NCBI RefSeq assembly: GCF_000960995.1
Contig: NZ_CP009435.1
Coordinates: forward strand, 1,612,001 to 1,676,000
Source: Burkholderia glumae LMG 2196 = ATCC 33617
Lineage (GTDB): Bacteria > Pseudomonadota > Gammaproteobacteria > Burkholderiales > Burkholderiaceae
Direction of reading: 5' to 3'
DNA length: 64,000 nucleotides
How positions within the stretch are numbered: the stretch's first letter is position 1; each line of letters begins with the position of its first letter. The notes under the pieces were generated by a model, which did not search any database, was not told the DNA's origin, and saw only the letters and a program-made list of their open reading frames with translations. Both the position numbers and the translations under genes were made by a program. This document shows, in pieces, positions 20,584-30,384 of the stretch.

Positions 20584-21627
20584 CTATTGAATAGGGTCGG
20601 ATGTGCCGTCTTCGTCGCCGACATAGACGAGATGGTCCGACAGCGCGCGTTGCGCGTCGAAATACTCGTTGACGGCGGCAAGCTGTTCGCGTGTGGTATC
20701 GAGCGTGTTCATCCGGTGCCGGAACGCGTTGGCGCCGGAAAGGCCGCGAGTGTACCAGCCGATGTGCTTGCGTGCAGTACGTACGCCGGTAAATTCCCCG
20801 TAGAACGCGTAATGATCCTCCAGGTGCTCGTTGAGCAGTTGCTGGATCTCGTCGACGCTCGGCGCCGGCAGCGTGGTGCCGGTTTGCAGGAAATGATCGA
20901 TTTCGCGGAACAGCCATGGGCGACCTTGCGCGGCGCGACCGATCATCAGCGCGTCGGCACCGGTGAAGTCGAGCACGGCCTTCGCCTTGGCGGGCGAGGT
21001 GATGTCGCCGTTGGCCACCACCGGAATCTTTACCGCCGCCTTCACGGCCGCGATCGTCTCGTATTCGGCGTCGCCGCGGTAGAGGTCGGCGCGCGTGCGG
21101 CCGTGGACGGTCAGCATCGCGATGCCGGCGTCCTCGGCCAGACGTGCGATGGTCAGCGCGTTGCGGTGCTCGCGGTCCCAGCCGGTGCGGATCTTCAGCG
21201 TGACGGGCACCGCGTCGGGGCCGGTGCCCACCGCCGCCACCACGGCCGAGACGATCCGCACCACCAGCGGCTCGTTCTGCAGCAGCGCCGAGCCGGCCGC
21301 CACGTTGCAGACCTTCTTGGCCGGGCAGCCCATGTTGATGTCGATGATCTGCGCGCCGTTCGCCACGTTGTAGCGCGCGGCCTCGGCCATCATCGCCGGA
21401 TCGGCGCCGGCGATCTGCACGGCGATCGGCTCGACCTCGCCGGCGTGGTTCGCGCGACGCATGGTCTTCTCGCTTTTCCACAGCTGCGCGTTCGAGGCGA
21501 CCATCTCGGACACCGCGTAACCCGCGCCGAGCCGCTTGCAGAGCTGACGGAACGGACGGTCCGTGACGCCCGCCATGGGGGCCACGAACAGATTGTTGCG
21601 CAGGATATGGGGGCCGATAACGGGCAT
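20584..21627 (-). CDS. dusB: tRNA-dihydrouridine synthase B
   Basis: A 347-residue FMN enzyme that reduces uridines in tRNA. Family motifs: APMAGVTDRPFR near the N-terminus, the catalytic cysteine in INMGCPAKKVCN, VHGRTR, and GRAAQGRPW at the phosphate-binding end. MPVIGPHILRNN was taken as the start (21627). A 34-residue open extension upstream is not family-like. Genetic linkage to fis supports the B subtype. Confidence 0.94.
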   Translation of the reverse strand: MPVIGPHILRNNLFVAPMAGVTDRPFRQLCKRLGAGYAVSEMVASNAQLWKSEKTMRRANHAGEVEPIAVQIAGADPAMMAEAARYNVANGAQIIDINMGCPAKKVCNVAAGSALLQNEPLVVRIVSAVVAAVGTGPDAVPVTLKIRTGWDREHRNALTIARLAEDAGIAMLTVHGRTRADLYRGDAEYETIAAVKAAVKIPVVANGDITSPAKAKAVLDFTGADALMIGRAAQGRPWLFREIDHFLQTGTTLPAPSVDEIQQLLNEHLEDHYAFYGEFTGVRTARKHIGWYTRGLSGANAFRHRMNTLDTTREQLAAVNEYFDAQRALSDHLVYVGDEDGTSDPIQ

Positions 21628-21805
21628 CGCAATGGCGGCGCCCGCGCGGGGCGCGGGCATCGGTCGGGAGATGGGAAACGCGCATTTTACCGTAAGCGCC
21701 GCCGGGCATGGCGAAGCGCCGAACCGCATCGAATCGCCGTGAAGCTTGCGTGACGGTCCGGTGACAGGCGCCTGGGCGGGCGGCCGGGCGGCGCGGTGCT
21801 GCCGC

Positions 21806-23011
21806 TCAGCCGCGCCGGCCGAACATCATCTGGCGCGCGATCGCCGTCTTCAGCGGCGGCACGAATTCGAGCGCGCTCAGCGCCGCGCCGCGCAGCGCCG
21901 CGAGCGGGCGCGAGTCGATCGTAAACAGGCGCGCGAGCATATCGGTCGCGCCGATCGTGAGGCGCCGGTCGAGCGCGCGGCGCAGGTTGAAGGCGGCCAG
22001 CGCGAGCGGCGTCGCGCCGTGTTCGGAAAGCGCGTCGGCCAGCGTGTGCGCGTCGCGCAGCCCGAGGTTCAGGCCCTGGCCCGCCACCGGATGCAGCGTC
22101 TGCGCCGCGTTGCCGACCGTGGCGATGCGGCCCTCGACGAGCGTCGGCGCGGCCACCAGCCCGAGCGGGAACGAGGCGCGGCCGACGACGCGCGTGAAGC
22201 GCCCCATGCGCTCGCCGAAGGCCGCGCCGAGCTCGCTCAGGAACGCCGCGTCGGGCAGTGCCGCGCGCCGCGCGGCCTCGTCGGGCGCGCAGCACCAGAC
22301 CAGCGCGTAGTCGGCCTGGCCCGCGCCGCCGAGCGGCAGCAGCGCGAGCGGCCCCTCGGGCGTGAAACGCTCCCAGGCGGTGCGCGGGCGCGGCGCGGCG
22401 GCGCTGACGGTGCCGACGATCGCGGTTTGCCCGTAGTCGCGGCGGTGGCGGCCATCGAGCGCGTCGCCCGTGCCGCCCTGGAACAGCCCACCCTCGGCGT
22501 TGACGAGCGCGCGCACGCGCAGCTCGCGTTCGCCGTCGGGCGCCGCGAGCGTCACGCTCACGCCGCCGGCGTCCTGGCGCGGCGCGCGCGCCTGGGTCGA
22601 GGTCATCCAGCGCACCGGCGTGCCGCGCACGGCGCGTGCCAGCGCGTCCACCAGCGAGCCGTAGCGCGCGACGTAGCCGAGCGCGGCCACGCCGTGTTCG
22701 TCGCGGTCGATCAGCGTGCGGCCGAAGTGGCCGCGCTGCGAGACGTGGATGTGTTCGATCGGCGTCGCGTCGGCCGGCCAGCCGAGCGGCTCGAGCAGGA
22801 GCCGGCTGCCGTGCGAGACGGCGATCGCGCGCGGGTCGTCGGCGCTGGCCGACGGCTCGCGCGCATCGACCAGCACGACCGACAGCGCGCGGGTCGCGCT
22901 GCGGCGCGCCAGCCAGCCGGCCAGCGCGAGCCCGACCGGGCCGGCGCCGATGATCGCGAGGTCGGCGTCGAACGGTGCGGCGGCGGGCGCAAGCGGAGCG
23001 GAGGTGGTCAT
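21806..23011 (-). CDS. ubiH: 2-octaprenyl-6-methoxyphenol hydroxylase (UbiH family FAD monooxygenase)
   Basis: A 401-residue flavin monooxygenase of ubiquinone biosynthesis. The FAD-binding GxGxxG is in IIGAGPVGLALAG, about residues 18-30. The UbiH-specific ribose-binding stretch GNAAQTLHPVAGQGLNLGLRD is near 290-310, where most relatives have GDA instead of GNA. The start MTTSAPL at 23011 is preferred over an upstream Met. It follows pepP by 52 nt; pepP-ubiH linkage is also found in E. coli. Assignment to UbiH over UbiF rests on that motif and context. Confidence 0.85.
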   Translation of the reverse strand: MTTSAPLAPAAAPFDADLAIIGAGPVGLALAGWLARRSATRALSVVLVDAREPSASADDPRAIAVSHGSRLLLEPLGWPADATPIEHIHVSQRGHFGRTLIDRDEHGVAALGYVARYGSLVDALARAVRGTPVRWMTSTQARAPRQDAGGVSVTLAAPDGERELRVRALVNAEGGLFQGGTGDALDGRHRRDYGQTAIVGTVSAAAPRPRTAWERFTPEGPLALLPLGGAGQADYALVWCCAPDEAARRAALPDAAFLSELGAAFGERMGRFTRVVGRASFPLGLVAAPTLVEGRIATVGNAAQTLHPVAGQGLNLGLRDAHTLADALSEHGATPLALAAFNLRRALDRRLTIGATDMLARLFTIDSRPLAALRGAALSALEFVPPLKTAIARQMMFGRRG

Positions 23012-23063
23012 CGGGCGAAAGCGGGGGAGCGGGTTCGGGGGAGGCGGCACGCCGGCGCGCCGG

Positions 23064-24491
23064 TCACGGCCGCGCCGGCGGCGTAGTGCCGGACGGGCCC
23101 GAGGTGCCGTGCGCGTCGCGCATCAGCGCCTCGATCTCGTCGGCGTCCACCGGCACGTCGCGCGTGATCAGTTCGCAGCCGGCGGCGGTGACGAATGCGT
23201 CGTCCTCGATGCGGATGCCGATATCGTGGAATCGGGCCGGCACGTCGTCGGCCGCGCGCACGTAGAGGCCCGGCTCGATCGTCAGCGCCATGCCCTCGCG
23301 CAGCGTGCGCCATGGCAGCGCGCCCTGCGCGTCGCGCGCGGCGCCGCGCTCGCGGTAGTCGCCGCAGTCGTGGACGTCCATGCCGAGCCAGTGGCCGGTG
23401 CGGTGCATGTAGAAGCGCGCGTAGGCGCGCTCGGCCACGACGTCGTCGACGCTCGCGAAGCGCGACTTCGGCACGATGCCGGTGTCGAGCAGCCCTTGCG
23501 CGAGCACGCGCACGGCGGCCTCGTGCGGCGCCTCGAATGCCGCGCCGGGCCGCGTGGCGGCCGCAGCCGCGGCCTGCGCGGCGAGCACGATGTCGTAGAG
23601 CGCACGCTGCGGGCCGGAGAAGCGGCCGTTGGCGGGAAACGTGCGCGTGATGTCGGAGGCGTAGCCTTCCAGTTCGCAGGCCGCGTCGATCAGGATCAGA
23701 TCGCCGTCGCGCGCCACCGCGTTGCCGGCCGGATAGTGCAGCACGCAGGCGTTCGCGCCGGCCGCGACGATCGAGCCGTAGGCGGGGCCGGCCGCGCCGT
23801 GGCGGCGGAATTCGTGGAGCAGTTCGGCCTCGATCTCGTATTCGCGGATGCCCGGCCGCGTCACCGCCATCGCGCGCCGGTGCGCGCTCGCGGAGATCAC
23901 GGCGGCGCGGCGCATGATCGCCTGCTCGTGGGCGTCCTTGACGATGCGCATCTCGTCGAGCAGCGGCGTGAGATCGTGCGCGGAGGCCGGCGCGGCGACG
24001 CCGGCCCGGCTCTTCGCGCGCACCGCCTCGAGCCAGCCCGCGAGCCGGCGCTCGAACTCGGCCGACGCGCCGAAGCGGTAATGAAGCGCGCCGGCATCGG
24101 CGAGGAGCCGCGGCATCTCGGTGTCGAGCGCGTCGCTGGCGAACGCGGCATCGAAGCCGAACGCGTCGCGCGCGCCGTCCGGCCCATAGTGGAAGCCTTC
24201 CCAGATCTCGCGCTCGGGATGCTTCGCACGACAGAACAGGATCGATTGCGGCGCGCCGTCGGCGGCGTTCGCATCGAGCACGAGCAGCGCGTCGGGCTCG
24301 CTGAAGCCGGTCAGGTAATAGAAGTAGCTGTCGTGCCGATACGGATAATCGGCATCGCGGTTGCGCAGCGCCTGGGGCGCGGTGGGGACGATCGCGACGC
24401 CGCCGCCCGTCGCGCGCAAGGCGGCGAGCACGCGCGCGCGGCGCTGGCGGTAGACGTCGGGGACGAGGCAGGTATCGGTCGGCGCGTTCAT
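23064..24491 (-). CDS. pepP: Xaa-Pro aminopeptidase P
   Basis: A 475-residue dinuclear manganese peptidase that removes N-terminal residues ahead of proline. Metal ligands of the pita-bread fold are visible: two Asp in LILIDAACELEGYASDITRTF, His in RTGHWLGMDVHD, Glu in ALTIEPGLYV, and Glu in IGIRIEDD. An N-terminal domain of about 170 residues precedes them. It heads the minus-strand run and lies just downstream of a (CGGG)6 repeat in the divergent promoter region shared with the GST-like gene. Confidence 0.93.
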   Translation of the reverse strand: MNAPTDTCLVPDVYRQRRARVLAALRATGGGVAIVPTAPQALRNRDADYPYRHDSYFYYLTGFSEPDALLVLDANAADGAPQSILFCRAKHPEREIWEGFHYGPDGARDAFGFDAAFASDALDTEMPRLLADAGALHYRFGASAEFERRLAGWLEAVRAKSRAGVAAPASAHDLTPLLDEMRIVKDAHEQAIMRRAAVISASAHRRAMAVTRPGIREYEIEAELLHEFRRHGAAGPAYGSIVAAGANACVLHYPAGNAVARDGDLILIDAACELEGYASDITRTFPANGRFSGPQRALYDIVLAAQAAAAAATRPGAAFEAPHEAAVRVLAQGLLDTGIVPKSRFASVDDVVAERAYARFYMHRTGHWLGMDVHDCGDYRERGAARDAQGALPWRTLREGMALTIEPGLYVRAADDVPARFHDIGIRIEDDAFVTAAGCELITRDVPVDADEIEALMRDAHGTSGPSGTTPPARP

Positions 24492-24540
24492 GGGGCGATT
24501 GTAGCGCTGTGGCGCGCGCGCTGCGCTTCGGCACCATGCG

Positions 24541-24568
24541 CCGGGCGGGCGGGCGGGCGGGCGGGCGG
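24541..24568. repeat. (CGGG)6 simple repeat in the pepP / GST divergent region
   Basis: Six GGG runs separated by single C residues lie between 24543 and 24565. Such a tract can slip during replication and can fold as a G-quadruplex. It sits about 50 bp upstream of pepP and about 165 bp upstream of the opposite gene. Confidence 0.85.
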
Positions 24569-24731
24569 ACGGCGGCGCGCCGCGGCGCGGACCCGAAAGC
24601 GCGGGGCATCCGGGCCTGCTGTTGCAAACGATCCACAGGCCGTCCGGCGGACTTGCCAGCGCGTCGCGGCGCCCGGTTATGATCGCCGACGACGTATACT
24701 CCCGGGCGGTGTTTTCAATTTAGGCAGGATG

Positions 24732-25343
24732 ATGAAGCTAATCGGTTCACTGAGCAGCCCGTATGTGCGCAAGGCGCGCGTCGTGCTCGCCGAAAAGAAG
24801 ATCGACTACAAGTTGGAACTCGAGAACGTGTGGGGGGCGGACACCGCGATTCATGCCGCGAATCCGCTCGGCAAGGTGCCGTGTCTCGTGATGGAGGACG
24901 GTGCGGCGGTGTTCGATTCGCGCGTGATCTGCGAATACGTCGACACGCTGTCGCCGGTCGGCAAGCTGATTCCCGGCTCGGGCCGCGAGCGGCTGGAGGT
25001 GCGGTGCTGGGAGGCGCTCGGCGACGGCCTGCTCGACGCCGCGGTGGCGATCCGCATCGAGCACGTGCAGCGCACTCCGGAGCAGCGCAGCGAGGCCTGG
25101 ATCGCGCGCCAGCAGCGCAAGATCGACGACGCGCTGGTGGCCATGTCGCAAGGCCTCGGCGGCAAGCCGTGGTGCGTCGGCACGCACTATACGCTGGCCG
25201 ACATCGCGCTCGGCTGCGCGCTCGGCTATCTCGAGTTCCGGATGCCCGAACTCGGCTGGCGCGAGCGCCACCCGAACCTCGACAAGCACTACGCGAAGCT
25301 GCTGCAGCGGCCGTCGTTCGCCGACACGGTGCTGCAGGACTGA
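24732..25343 (+). CDS. Glutathione S-transferase family protein
   Basis: 203 residues. A thioredoxin-like N-terminal domain (MKLIGSLSSPYVRKARVVLAEK) carries the conserved cis-Pro region LGKVPCLVMEDG and the ESR-like DSRVICEY. An all-alpha C-terminal GST domain follows, with YTLADIALGCALGYLEF. The active-site position holds Ser (SSPY), typical of the beta/nu-like bacterial group related to YibF. The true substrate is unknown. Two adjacent ATGs exist (24729, 24732). I chose the second, which gives the family's usual N-terminus and a better distance from the AGG. Confidence 0.85.
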   Translation: MKLIGSLSSPYVRKARVVLAEKKIDYKLELENVWGADTAIHAANPLGKVPCLVMEDGAAVFDSRVICEYVDTLSPVGKLIPGSGRERLEVRCWEALGDGLLDAAVAIRIEHVQRTPEQRSEAWIARQQRKIDDALVAMSQGLGGKPWCVGTHYTLADIALGCALGYLEFRMPELGWRERHPNLDKHYAKLLQRPSFADTVLQD

Positions 25344-25386
25344 GCGAGCGCGGTCCGCCGCGCCCCGGCGCCGCCGCGGCCCATGC

Positions 25387-25415
25387 AAAACGCCCCGTCT
25401 CGACGGGGCGTTTTT
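25387..25415. terminator. Bidirectional terminator downstream of the GST-like gene
   Basis: AAAACGCCCCGT and ACGGGGCGTTTTT form an 8-bp GC stem flanked by A and T tracts, with loop CTCG. It stops both the GST-like gene and the convergent FMN glutamate-synthase-like gene. Confidence 0.88.
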
Positions 25416-25441
25416 CATGAGCTGTGGCTGGCGCGCCGCGC

Positions 25442-27061
25442 TCAGTCGTAGGCCGCGTAGGCGGCGTCGCCGATCGCGAACGTGTCGCTGCGCGCAGCCG
25501 GCCACCAGGTGTCGTAGAGCGTGAGGCCGAGCTTCTCGCCCGACAGCAGCGCGCCCGGCTTCACGTACTTCAGCAGTTCCGACATCAGCCGGACCTCGTG
25601 CGGCGCGACGCGCTGCACGAGGTGATGCGCGCGCAGGTCGGCCGGGTGGGCGAGGCCGGCTGCCTGCACCAGCTCCTGCAGCGCATGCAGCGTGTTGCGG
25701 TGGAAGTTGTAGACGCGCTCGGACTTGTCGGGCACCACCAGCGCGCGCTGGCGCACCTCGTCCTGGGTCGCGACGCCGGTCGGGCAGCGGCCGGTGTGGC
25801 AGGTCTGCGCCTGGATGCAGCCGACCGCGAACATGAAGCCGCGCGCCGAATTCACCCAGTCCGCGCCGATCGCGAGGGTGCGCGCCACGTCGAACGCGGT
25901 GATGATCTTGCCGCTCGCGCCGAGCTTGACGCGCTCGCGCAGGCCGATGCCGACCAGCGTGTTGTGGACCAGCAGCAGCCCTTCCTGCAGCGGCACGCCC
26001 ACGTGGTCGGTGAATTCGAGCGGCGCCGCGCCGGTGCCGCCCTCGGCGCCGTCCACCACGATGAAGTCGGGCAGGATGCCGGTCTCGAGCATCGCCTTGG
26101 CGATGCCGAAGAATTCCCACGGGTGGCCGATGCAGAGCTTGAAGCCGGTGGGCTTGCCGCCCGACAGCGTGCGCAGCCGCTCGACGAATTCGAGCAGGCC
26201 GCGCGGCGTCGAGAACTCCGAATGCGAGGCGGGCGAGATGCAGTCCTGGCCCATCGGCACGCCGCGCGTCTCGGCGATCTCGGGCGTGATCTTGGCGGCC
26301 GGCAGCACGCCGCCGTGGCCCGGCTTCGCTCCCTGCGAGAGCTTCACCTCGATCATCTTCACCTGGGCATCGGCGGCCTGCTTCGCGAACTTGTCGGGGT
26401 TGAAGGTGCCGTCGTCGTTGCGGCATCCGAAGTAGCCCGAGGCGATCTCCCAGATGATGTCGCCGCCGTGCTCGCGGTGATACTTCGAGAGCGAGCCCTC
26501 GCCGGTGTCGTGCGCGAAGCCGCCCTTCCTGGCGCCCAGGTTCAGCGCGCGGATCGCGTTCGCCGACAGCGAGCCGAAGCTCATCGCCGAGATGTTGAAG
26601 ATCGAGATGTCGTAGGGCTGCGCGCGCGCCGCGCCGACGCGGATCCGGAAGTCGTGGTTGGCGAGCCGGGTGGGCGCGAGCGAGTGGCTGATCCACTCGT
26701 GGGCGACCGCCTTGACGTTCAGCTCGGTGCCGTAGGGCCGGTTGTCGGCCACGTTCTTCGCGCGCTGGTAGACCACGCTGCGCTGCGCGCGCGAGAACGG
26801 CTTTTCCTCGGTGTCGTCCTCGACGAAATACTGGCGGATCTCCGGGCGGATGAATTCGAACATGAAGCGGAAATGGCCCCAGAGCGGGTAGTTCCGCAGG
26901 ATCGCGTGACGATCCTGGTTCAGGTCCCAGAGGCCGAGCGCGACGAACCCGGCCGGGATCAGCAGCCATGGCCAGGCGATCAAGTGGCCGTAGGCGAGGG
27001 CGGCGAGCAGCACGAGCGCGAGCGTCGCGCACCACATCGCGAGATAACGTCTTGCAAACAT
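25442..27061 (-). CDS. FMN-binding glutamate synthase family protein (membrane-anchored)
   Basis: 539 residues. Two hydrophobic segments at the N-terminus (about 8-45) anchor a cytoplasmic domain equivalent to the FMN/ferredoxin-type synthase domain of GltB. Visible features are ISAMSFGSLSANAIRALNLGARKGG, GAKPGHGGVLPA, DGAEGGTGAAP, and the 3Fe-4S cysteines C-x5-C-x4-C in CIQAQTCHTGRCPTG. It lacks the glutamine amidotransferase domain and any partner gene nearby, so it cannot be a normal GOGAT. The reaction of this stand-alone family is unknown. Confidence 0.85.
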   Translation of the reverse strand: MFARRYLAMWCATLALVLLAALAYGHLIAWPWLLIPAGFVALGLWDLNQDRHAILRNYPLWGHFRFMFEFIRPEIRQYFVEDDTEEKPFSRAQRSVVYQRAKNVADNRPYGTELNVKAVAHEWISHSLAPTRLANHDFRIRVGAARAQPYDISIFNISAMSFGSLSANAIRALNLGARKGGFAHDTGEGSLSKYHREHGGDIIWEIASGYFGCRNDDGTFNPDKFAKQAADAQVKMIEVKLSQGAKPGHGGVLPAAKITPEIAETRGVPMGQDCISPASHSEFSTPRGLLEFVERLRTLSGGKPTGFKLCIGHPWEFFGIAKAMLETGILPDFIVVDGAEGGTGAAPLEFTDHVGVPLQEGLLLVHNTLVGIGLRERVKLGASGKIITAFDVARTLAIGADWVNSARGFMFAVGCIQAQTCHTGRCPTGVATQDEVRQRALVVPDKSERVYNFHRNTLHALQELVQAAGLAHPADLRAHHLVQRVAPHEVRLMSELLKYVKPGALLSGEKLGLTLYDTWWPAARSDTFAIGDAAYAAYD

Positions 27062-27258
27062 GGGGTGTTCCTTGTTCTTCGGTTGGCCGCCATGCCGCGG
27101 CGCGCGCCGCCCCCCGCCGACGCGGGCCGGTCACAGGCGGCGATGAATCTAGACGACAGATCGCGGCGACATATCGTCGCGCGCCGCAAGTCTAAACCGA
27201 GAACGTGTCGGCGCGCTTCGCCATGCGCGCCGTGGAAGGGCCGTTGAAAGGTGGCGGG

Positions 27259-28440
27259 TCAGCGCGCAAGGCTGCCCGCGAGCGGCTCGGCCGCGCTGCC
27301 GAGCGCCGCGGCCAGTGCGGCGGCCGAGCCCGGCTGGCTGGTCGCGACCGTCTCGATGATGCCGCCGCCGAGGCAGACCTCGCCGTCGTAGAGCACGGCC
27401 GACTGGCCGGGCGTGACGGCCCATTGCGGCGCGTCGAAGGCGAGCGAGAAGCGCGGCTCGCCCGCCTCGCCGGCCTTCGCGCGCGCGAACGAGCAGGCCG
27501 AGTCGGCCTGCCGGTAGCGCGTCTTGGCGCCGCAGACGAAACCGTCGGCGGGCGGCTCGCCGGCCACCCAGCTGACGTTGCCGGCCACCAGCTCGTGCGA
27601 CAGCAGCCACGGGTGGTCGTGTCCCTGCGCCACATAGAGCGTGTTCGAGGCGATGTCCTTGCCGGCCACGAACCACGGCTCGCCGCTGCCGTCCCGGCTG
27701 CCGCCCAGGCCGATGCCCTTGCGCTGGCCGAAGGTGTAGAACGCGAGGCCGATGTGCTCGCCCACGCGCCTGCCGTCGGGCGTCCTCATCGGGCCCGGCC
27801 GGGTCGGCAGGTAGCGGTTCAGGAAGTCGCGGAACGGCCGCTCGCCGATGAAGCAGATGCCGGTCGAATCCTTCTTCTTCGCGTTCGGCAGGCCGATCCG
27901 CGCCGCGATCTCGCGCACCTGCGTCTTCGGCATCTCGCCTAGCGGGAAGCGCGTTTTCGAGAGCTGCGCCTGGTTCAGCCGGTGCAGGAAATAGGATTGA
28001 TCCTTGGTCTGGTCGAGCGCCTTCAGCAGCTCGAAGCGTCCGTCGCGTTCGCGCACCCGCGCGTAGTGGCCGGTGGCGATGGTCTCGGCGCCGAGCGACA
28101 TCGCGTGGTCGAGGAACGCCTTGAACTTGATCTCGGCGTTGCACAGCACGTCGGGGTTCGGCGTGCGGCCGGCCGAGTATTCGCGCAGGAACTCGGCGAA
28201 CACGCGGTCCTTGTATTCGGCGGCGAAGTTCACGGCCTCGACGTCGATGCCGATCAGGTCGGCCACCGACACCACGTCGATCCAGTCCTGGCGCGTCGAG
28301 CAGTATTCGCCGTCGTCGTCGTCTTCCCAGTTCTTCATGAACAGGCCGACCACGTCGTAACCCTGCTCCTTCAGCAGCCACGCGGTGACCGACGAATCGA
28401 CACCGCCCGACATGCCGACCACGACACGTTGCTTCTTCAT
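27259..28440 (-). CDS. mnmA: tRNA-specific 2-thiouridylase
   Basis: A 393-residue ATP-pyrophosphatase that thiolates U34 of tRNA-Lys/Glu/Gln. The PP-loop is GMSGGVDSS (residues 9-17). The two catalytic cysteines lie in [11 protein letters not shown] and [12 protein letters not shown]. The start is the ATG at 28440, which overlaps the stop of the upstream Nudix gene by 4 nt, the same nudJ-mnmA order as in E. coli. Confidence 0.97.
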   Translation of the reverse strand: MKKQRVVVGMSGGVDSSVTAWLLKEQGYDVVGLFMKNWEDDDDGEYCSTRQDWIDVVSVADLIGIDVEAVNFAAEYKDRVFAEFLREYSAGRTPNPDVLCNAEIKFKAFLDHAMSLGAETIATGHYARVRERDGRFELLKALDQTKDQSYFLHRLNQAQLSKTRFPLGEMPKTQVREIAARIGLPNAKKKDSTGICFIGERPFRDFLNRYLPTRPGPMRTPDGRRVGEHIGLAFYTFGQRKGIGLGGSRDGSGEPWFVAGKDIASNTLYVAQGHDHPWLLSHELVAGNVSWVAGEPPADGFVCGAKTRYRQADSACSFARAKAGEAGEPRFSLAFDAPQWAVTPGQSAVLYDGEVCLGGGIIETVATSQPGSAAALAAALGSAAEPLAGSLAR

Positions 28441-28946
28441 TTGCTGACAGCCTGATGATCGGGCGTCGCGCGATCGGGCGCGACGGAATGCGTATGAATG
28501 AACGCCAGCGGCACGCGGCGGCCGGCGAGGTAATCGTCGATGCACTGCATCACGGCCGGCGTGCGGTGCCGCTCGGGTACCGCGCGCAGCTCGTCGGCGG
28601 TCATCCACAGCGTGCGCACGATGCCGGCATCGAGCGCGCGCCCGGCCACCGCCTCGCCCGCGCTGCCGCAGAACGTGAAGCGCAGGTAGGTCGCGCCGCC
28701 CTTGCCCGGCCGCTCGAAGTGCGTCTGGTAGACGCCCACCAGCGCCTCGGGCGCGAACGGATGCGCGGTTTCCTCGAGCGTCTCGCGGATCACGGCCTGG
28801 GCGAGCGTCTCGCCGGCCTCGAGATGCCCGGCCGGCTGGTTCAGGCGCAGGCCCGCCGACGTGTGTTCCTCGATCAGGAGGAAACGCCCGGCGCGCTCGA
28901 CGATCGCGGCCACCGTCACGTGCGGAGTCCAGAGTTCGGATTTCAT
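28437..28946 (-). CDS. nudJ: Nudix hydrolase, NudJ-like phosphatase
   Basis: 169 residues. The Nudix box runs from Gly40 through REtLEEt (GHLEAGETL..., Arg54-Glu59), with the metal-binding glutamates intact. E. coli NudJ hydrolyses thiamine pyrophosphate precursors and nucleotide pyrophosphates and is also coupled to mnmA. Context and length support NudJ, but Nudix substrates are hard to predict. Confidence 0.85.
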   Translation of the reverse strand: MKSELWTPHVTVAAIVERAGRFLLIEEHTSAGLRLNQPAGHLEAGETLAQAVIRETLEETAHPFAPEALVGVYQTHFERPGKGGATYLRFTFCGSAGEAVAGRALDAGIVRTLWMTADELRAVPERHRTPAVMQCIDDYLAGRRVPLAFIHTHSVAPDRATPDHQAVSK

Positions 28947-29013
28947 GACCGCGCATTTTACCGGTTGCGCGCGATCGCTGCCGAGGCGCGCGGGACTACC
29001 CGGCGTCGCCCGA

Positions 29014-29043
29014 TTGGAATTTTAAGGGTGTGGCCCCTATTTA
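29014..29043 (+). promoter_or_regulatory. Possible pnt promoter
   Basis: TTGGAA (29014-29019), 18 bp, TATTTA (29038-29043) in the 280-bp divergent region between nudJ and pntAA. It would give a leader of about 175 nt. Moderate fit only; nothing else in this intergenic stretch stands out. Confidence 0.35.
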
Positions 29044-29226
29044 TTCACTGCTGTCTTGACCGATCCGCAGCGGTTTGTCCACCGGGAACCGGCCCGATGT
29101 CGGCGAGCGCGATGCTTTCAGGTACATTGGCGCGTGGAACACGCCGTTGCTTTCGGGCCGGTTGCCGCTTTCCGGCTCGCCATCACAATCGAAATCAATA
29201 ACAGAGCGCAAGCTGGAGGGATCACG

Positions 29227-30372
29227 ATGCTGATCGGAGTGCCCGCCGAGACGAGGGCGAACGAGGCGCGCGTTGCCGCGACGCCGGAAACCATCAAGAA
29301 ATACGTGGCGGCCGGCCACGCCGTGACGGTCGAACGCGGCGCCGGCGCCGCCGCCAGTTACCCCGACGAGGCCTATGCCGCGGCCGGGGCGACGCTCGGC
29401 GAGCGCGCGGCCGCGTTCGGTGCCGAGATCGTGCTGAAGGTGCAGGCGCCGGAGCCGGCCGAGCTGCCGCTGCTCAAGCGCGGCGCCGTGCTGGTCGGCA
29501 TGCTCGAGCCGTTCGACGCCGCCCAGGCCCAGCGGCTCGCGGCGGCCGGCGTGACGGGCTTCGCGCTCGAGGCCGCGCCGCGCACCACGCGCGCGCAGAG
29601 CCTCGACGTGCTGTCCTCGCAGGCCAACATCGCCGGCTACAGGGCGGTGCTGGTGGCGGCCTCGCTCTACCCGCGCTTCCTGCCGATGCTGATGACCGCC
29701 GCAGGCACCGTCAAGGCCGCCCGCGTGCTGGTGCTGGGCGCTGGCGTGGCGGGGCTGCAGGCGATCGCCACCGCCAAGCGGCTGGGCGCCGTGATCGAGG
29801 CGTCCGACGTGCGGCCGGCCGTGAAGGAGCAGATCGAATCGCTCGGCGCGAAGTTCCTCGACGTGCCGTTCGAGACCGACGAGGAGCGCGAGGCCGCGCA
29901 GGGCACCGGCGGCTACGCGCGGCCGATGCCGCCTTCATGGCTGGCGCGCCAGGCCGCGCTCGTGCACGAGCGCGCCAAGCAGGCCGACATCGTGATCACC
30001 ACCGCGCTGATTCCGGGGCGCCCGGCGCCCACGCTGATCGCTGCCGAGACGGTGGCGGCCATGAAGCCGGGCGCGGTGCTGGTCGATCTGGCCGCCGGCC
30101 GCGGCGCCGAGGTGGACGGCACCGGCCGGCGCGGCGGCAACTGCCCGCTCACCGTCGCCGACCAGGTGGTGGTCGCGCACGGCGTGACGATCGCCGGCCA
30201 CACCAATCTCGCCGCCCAGGTGCCGGCCGACGCCTCGGCGCTCTACGCGCGCAATCTGGCCGACTTCCTGAAGCTCATCATCGGCCCGGACGGCGCGCTG
30301 CGGATCGACCCGGCCGACGACATCGTCGCCGCGACGCTGCTCTGCCGCGACGGCGAAGTGCTGCGCAAATAA
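29227..30372 (+). CDS. pntAA: NAD(P) transhydrogenase subunit alpha part 1 (NAD-binding domain I)
   Basis: A 381-residue peripheral domain I that binds NAD(H) in the proton-pumping transhydrogenase, which makes NADPH from NADH using the proton gradient. The Rossmann motif is LGAGVAGLQAIATAKRLGA, and the conserved mobile loop and RQ/DxR-type residues follow (EASDVRPAVKEQ). The start at 29227 (MLIGVPAET) follows GGAGG. In E. coli domains I and II are fused; here the alpha subunit is split, as is common outside the enterics. Confidence 0.94.
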   Translation: MLIGVPAETRANEARVAATPETIKKYVAAGHAVTVERGAGAAASYPDEAYAAAGATLGERAAAFGAEIVLKVQAPEPAELPLLKRGAVLVGMLEPFDAAQAQRLAAAGVTGFALEAAPRTTRAQSLDVLSSQANIAGYRAVLVAASLYPRFLPMLMTAAGTVKAARVLVLGAGVAGLQAIATAKRLGAVIEASDVRPAVKEQIESLGAKFLDVPFETDEEREAAQGTGGYARPMPPSWLARQAALVHERAKQADIVITTALIPGRPAPTLIAAETVAAMKPGAVLVDLAAGRGAEVDGTGRRGGNCPLTVADQVVVAHGVTIAGHTNLAAQVPADASALYARNLADFLKLIIGPDGALRIDPADDIVAATLLCRDGEVLRK

Positions 30373-30384
30373 TCGAGGAGACCC

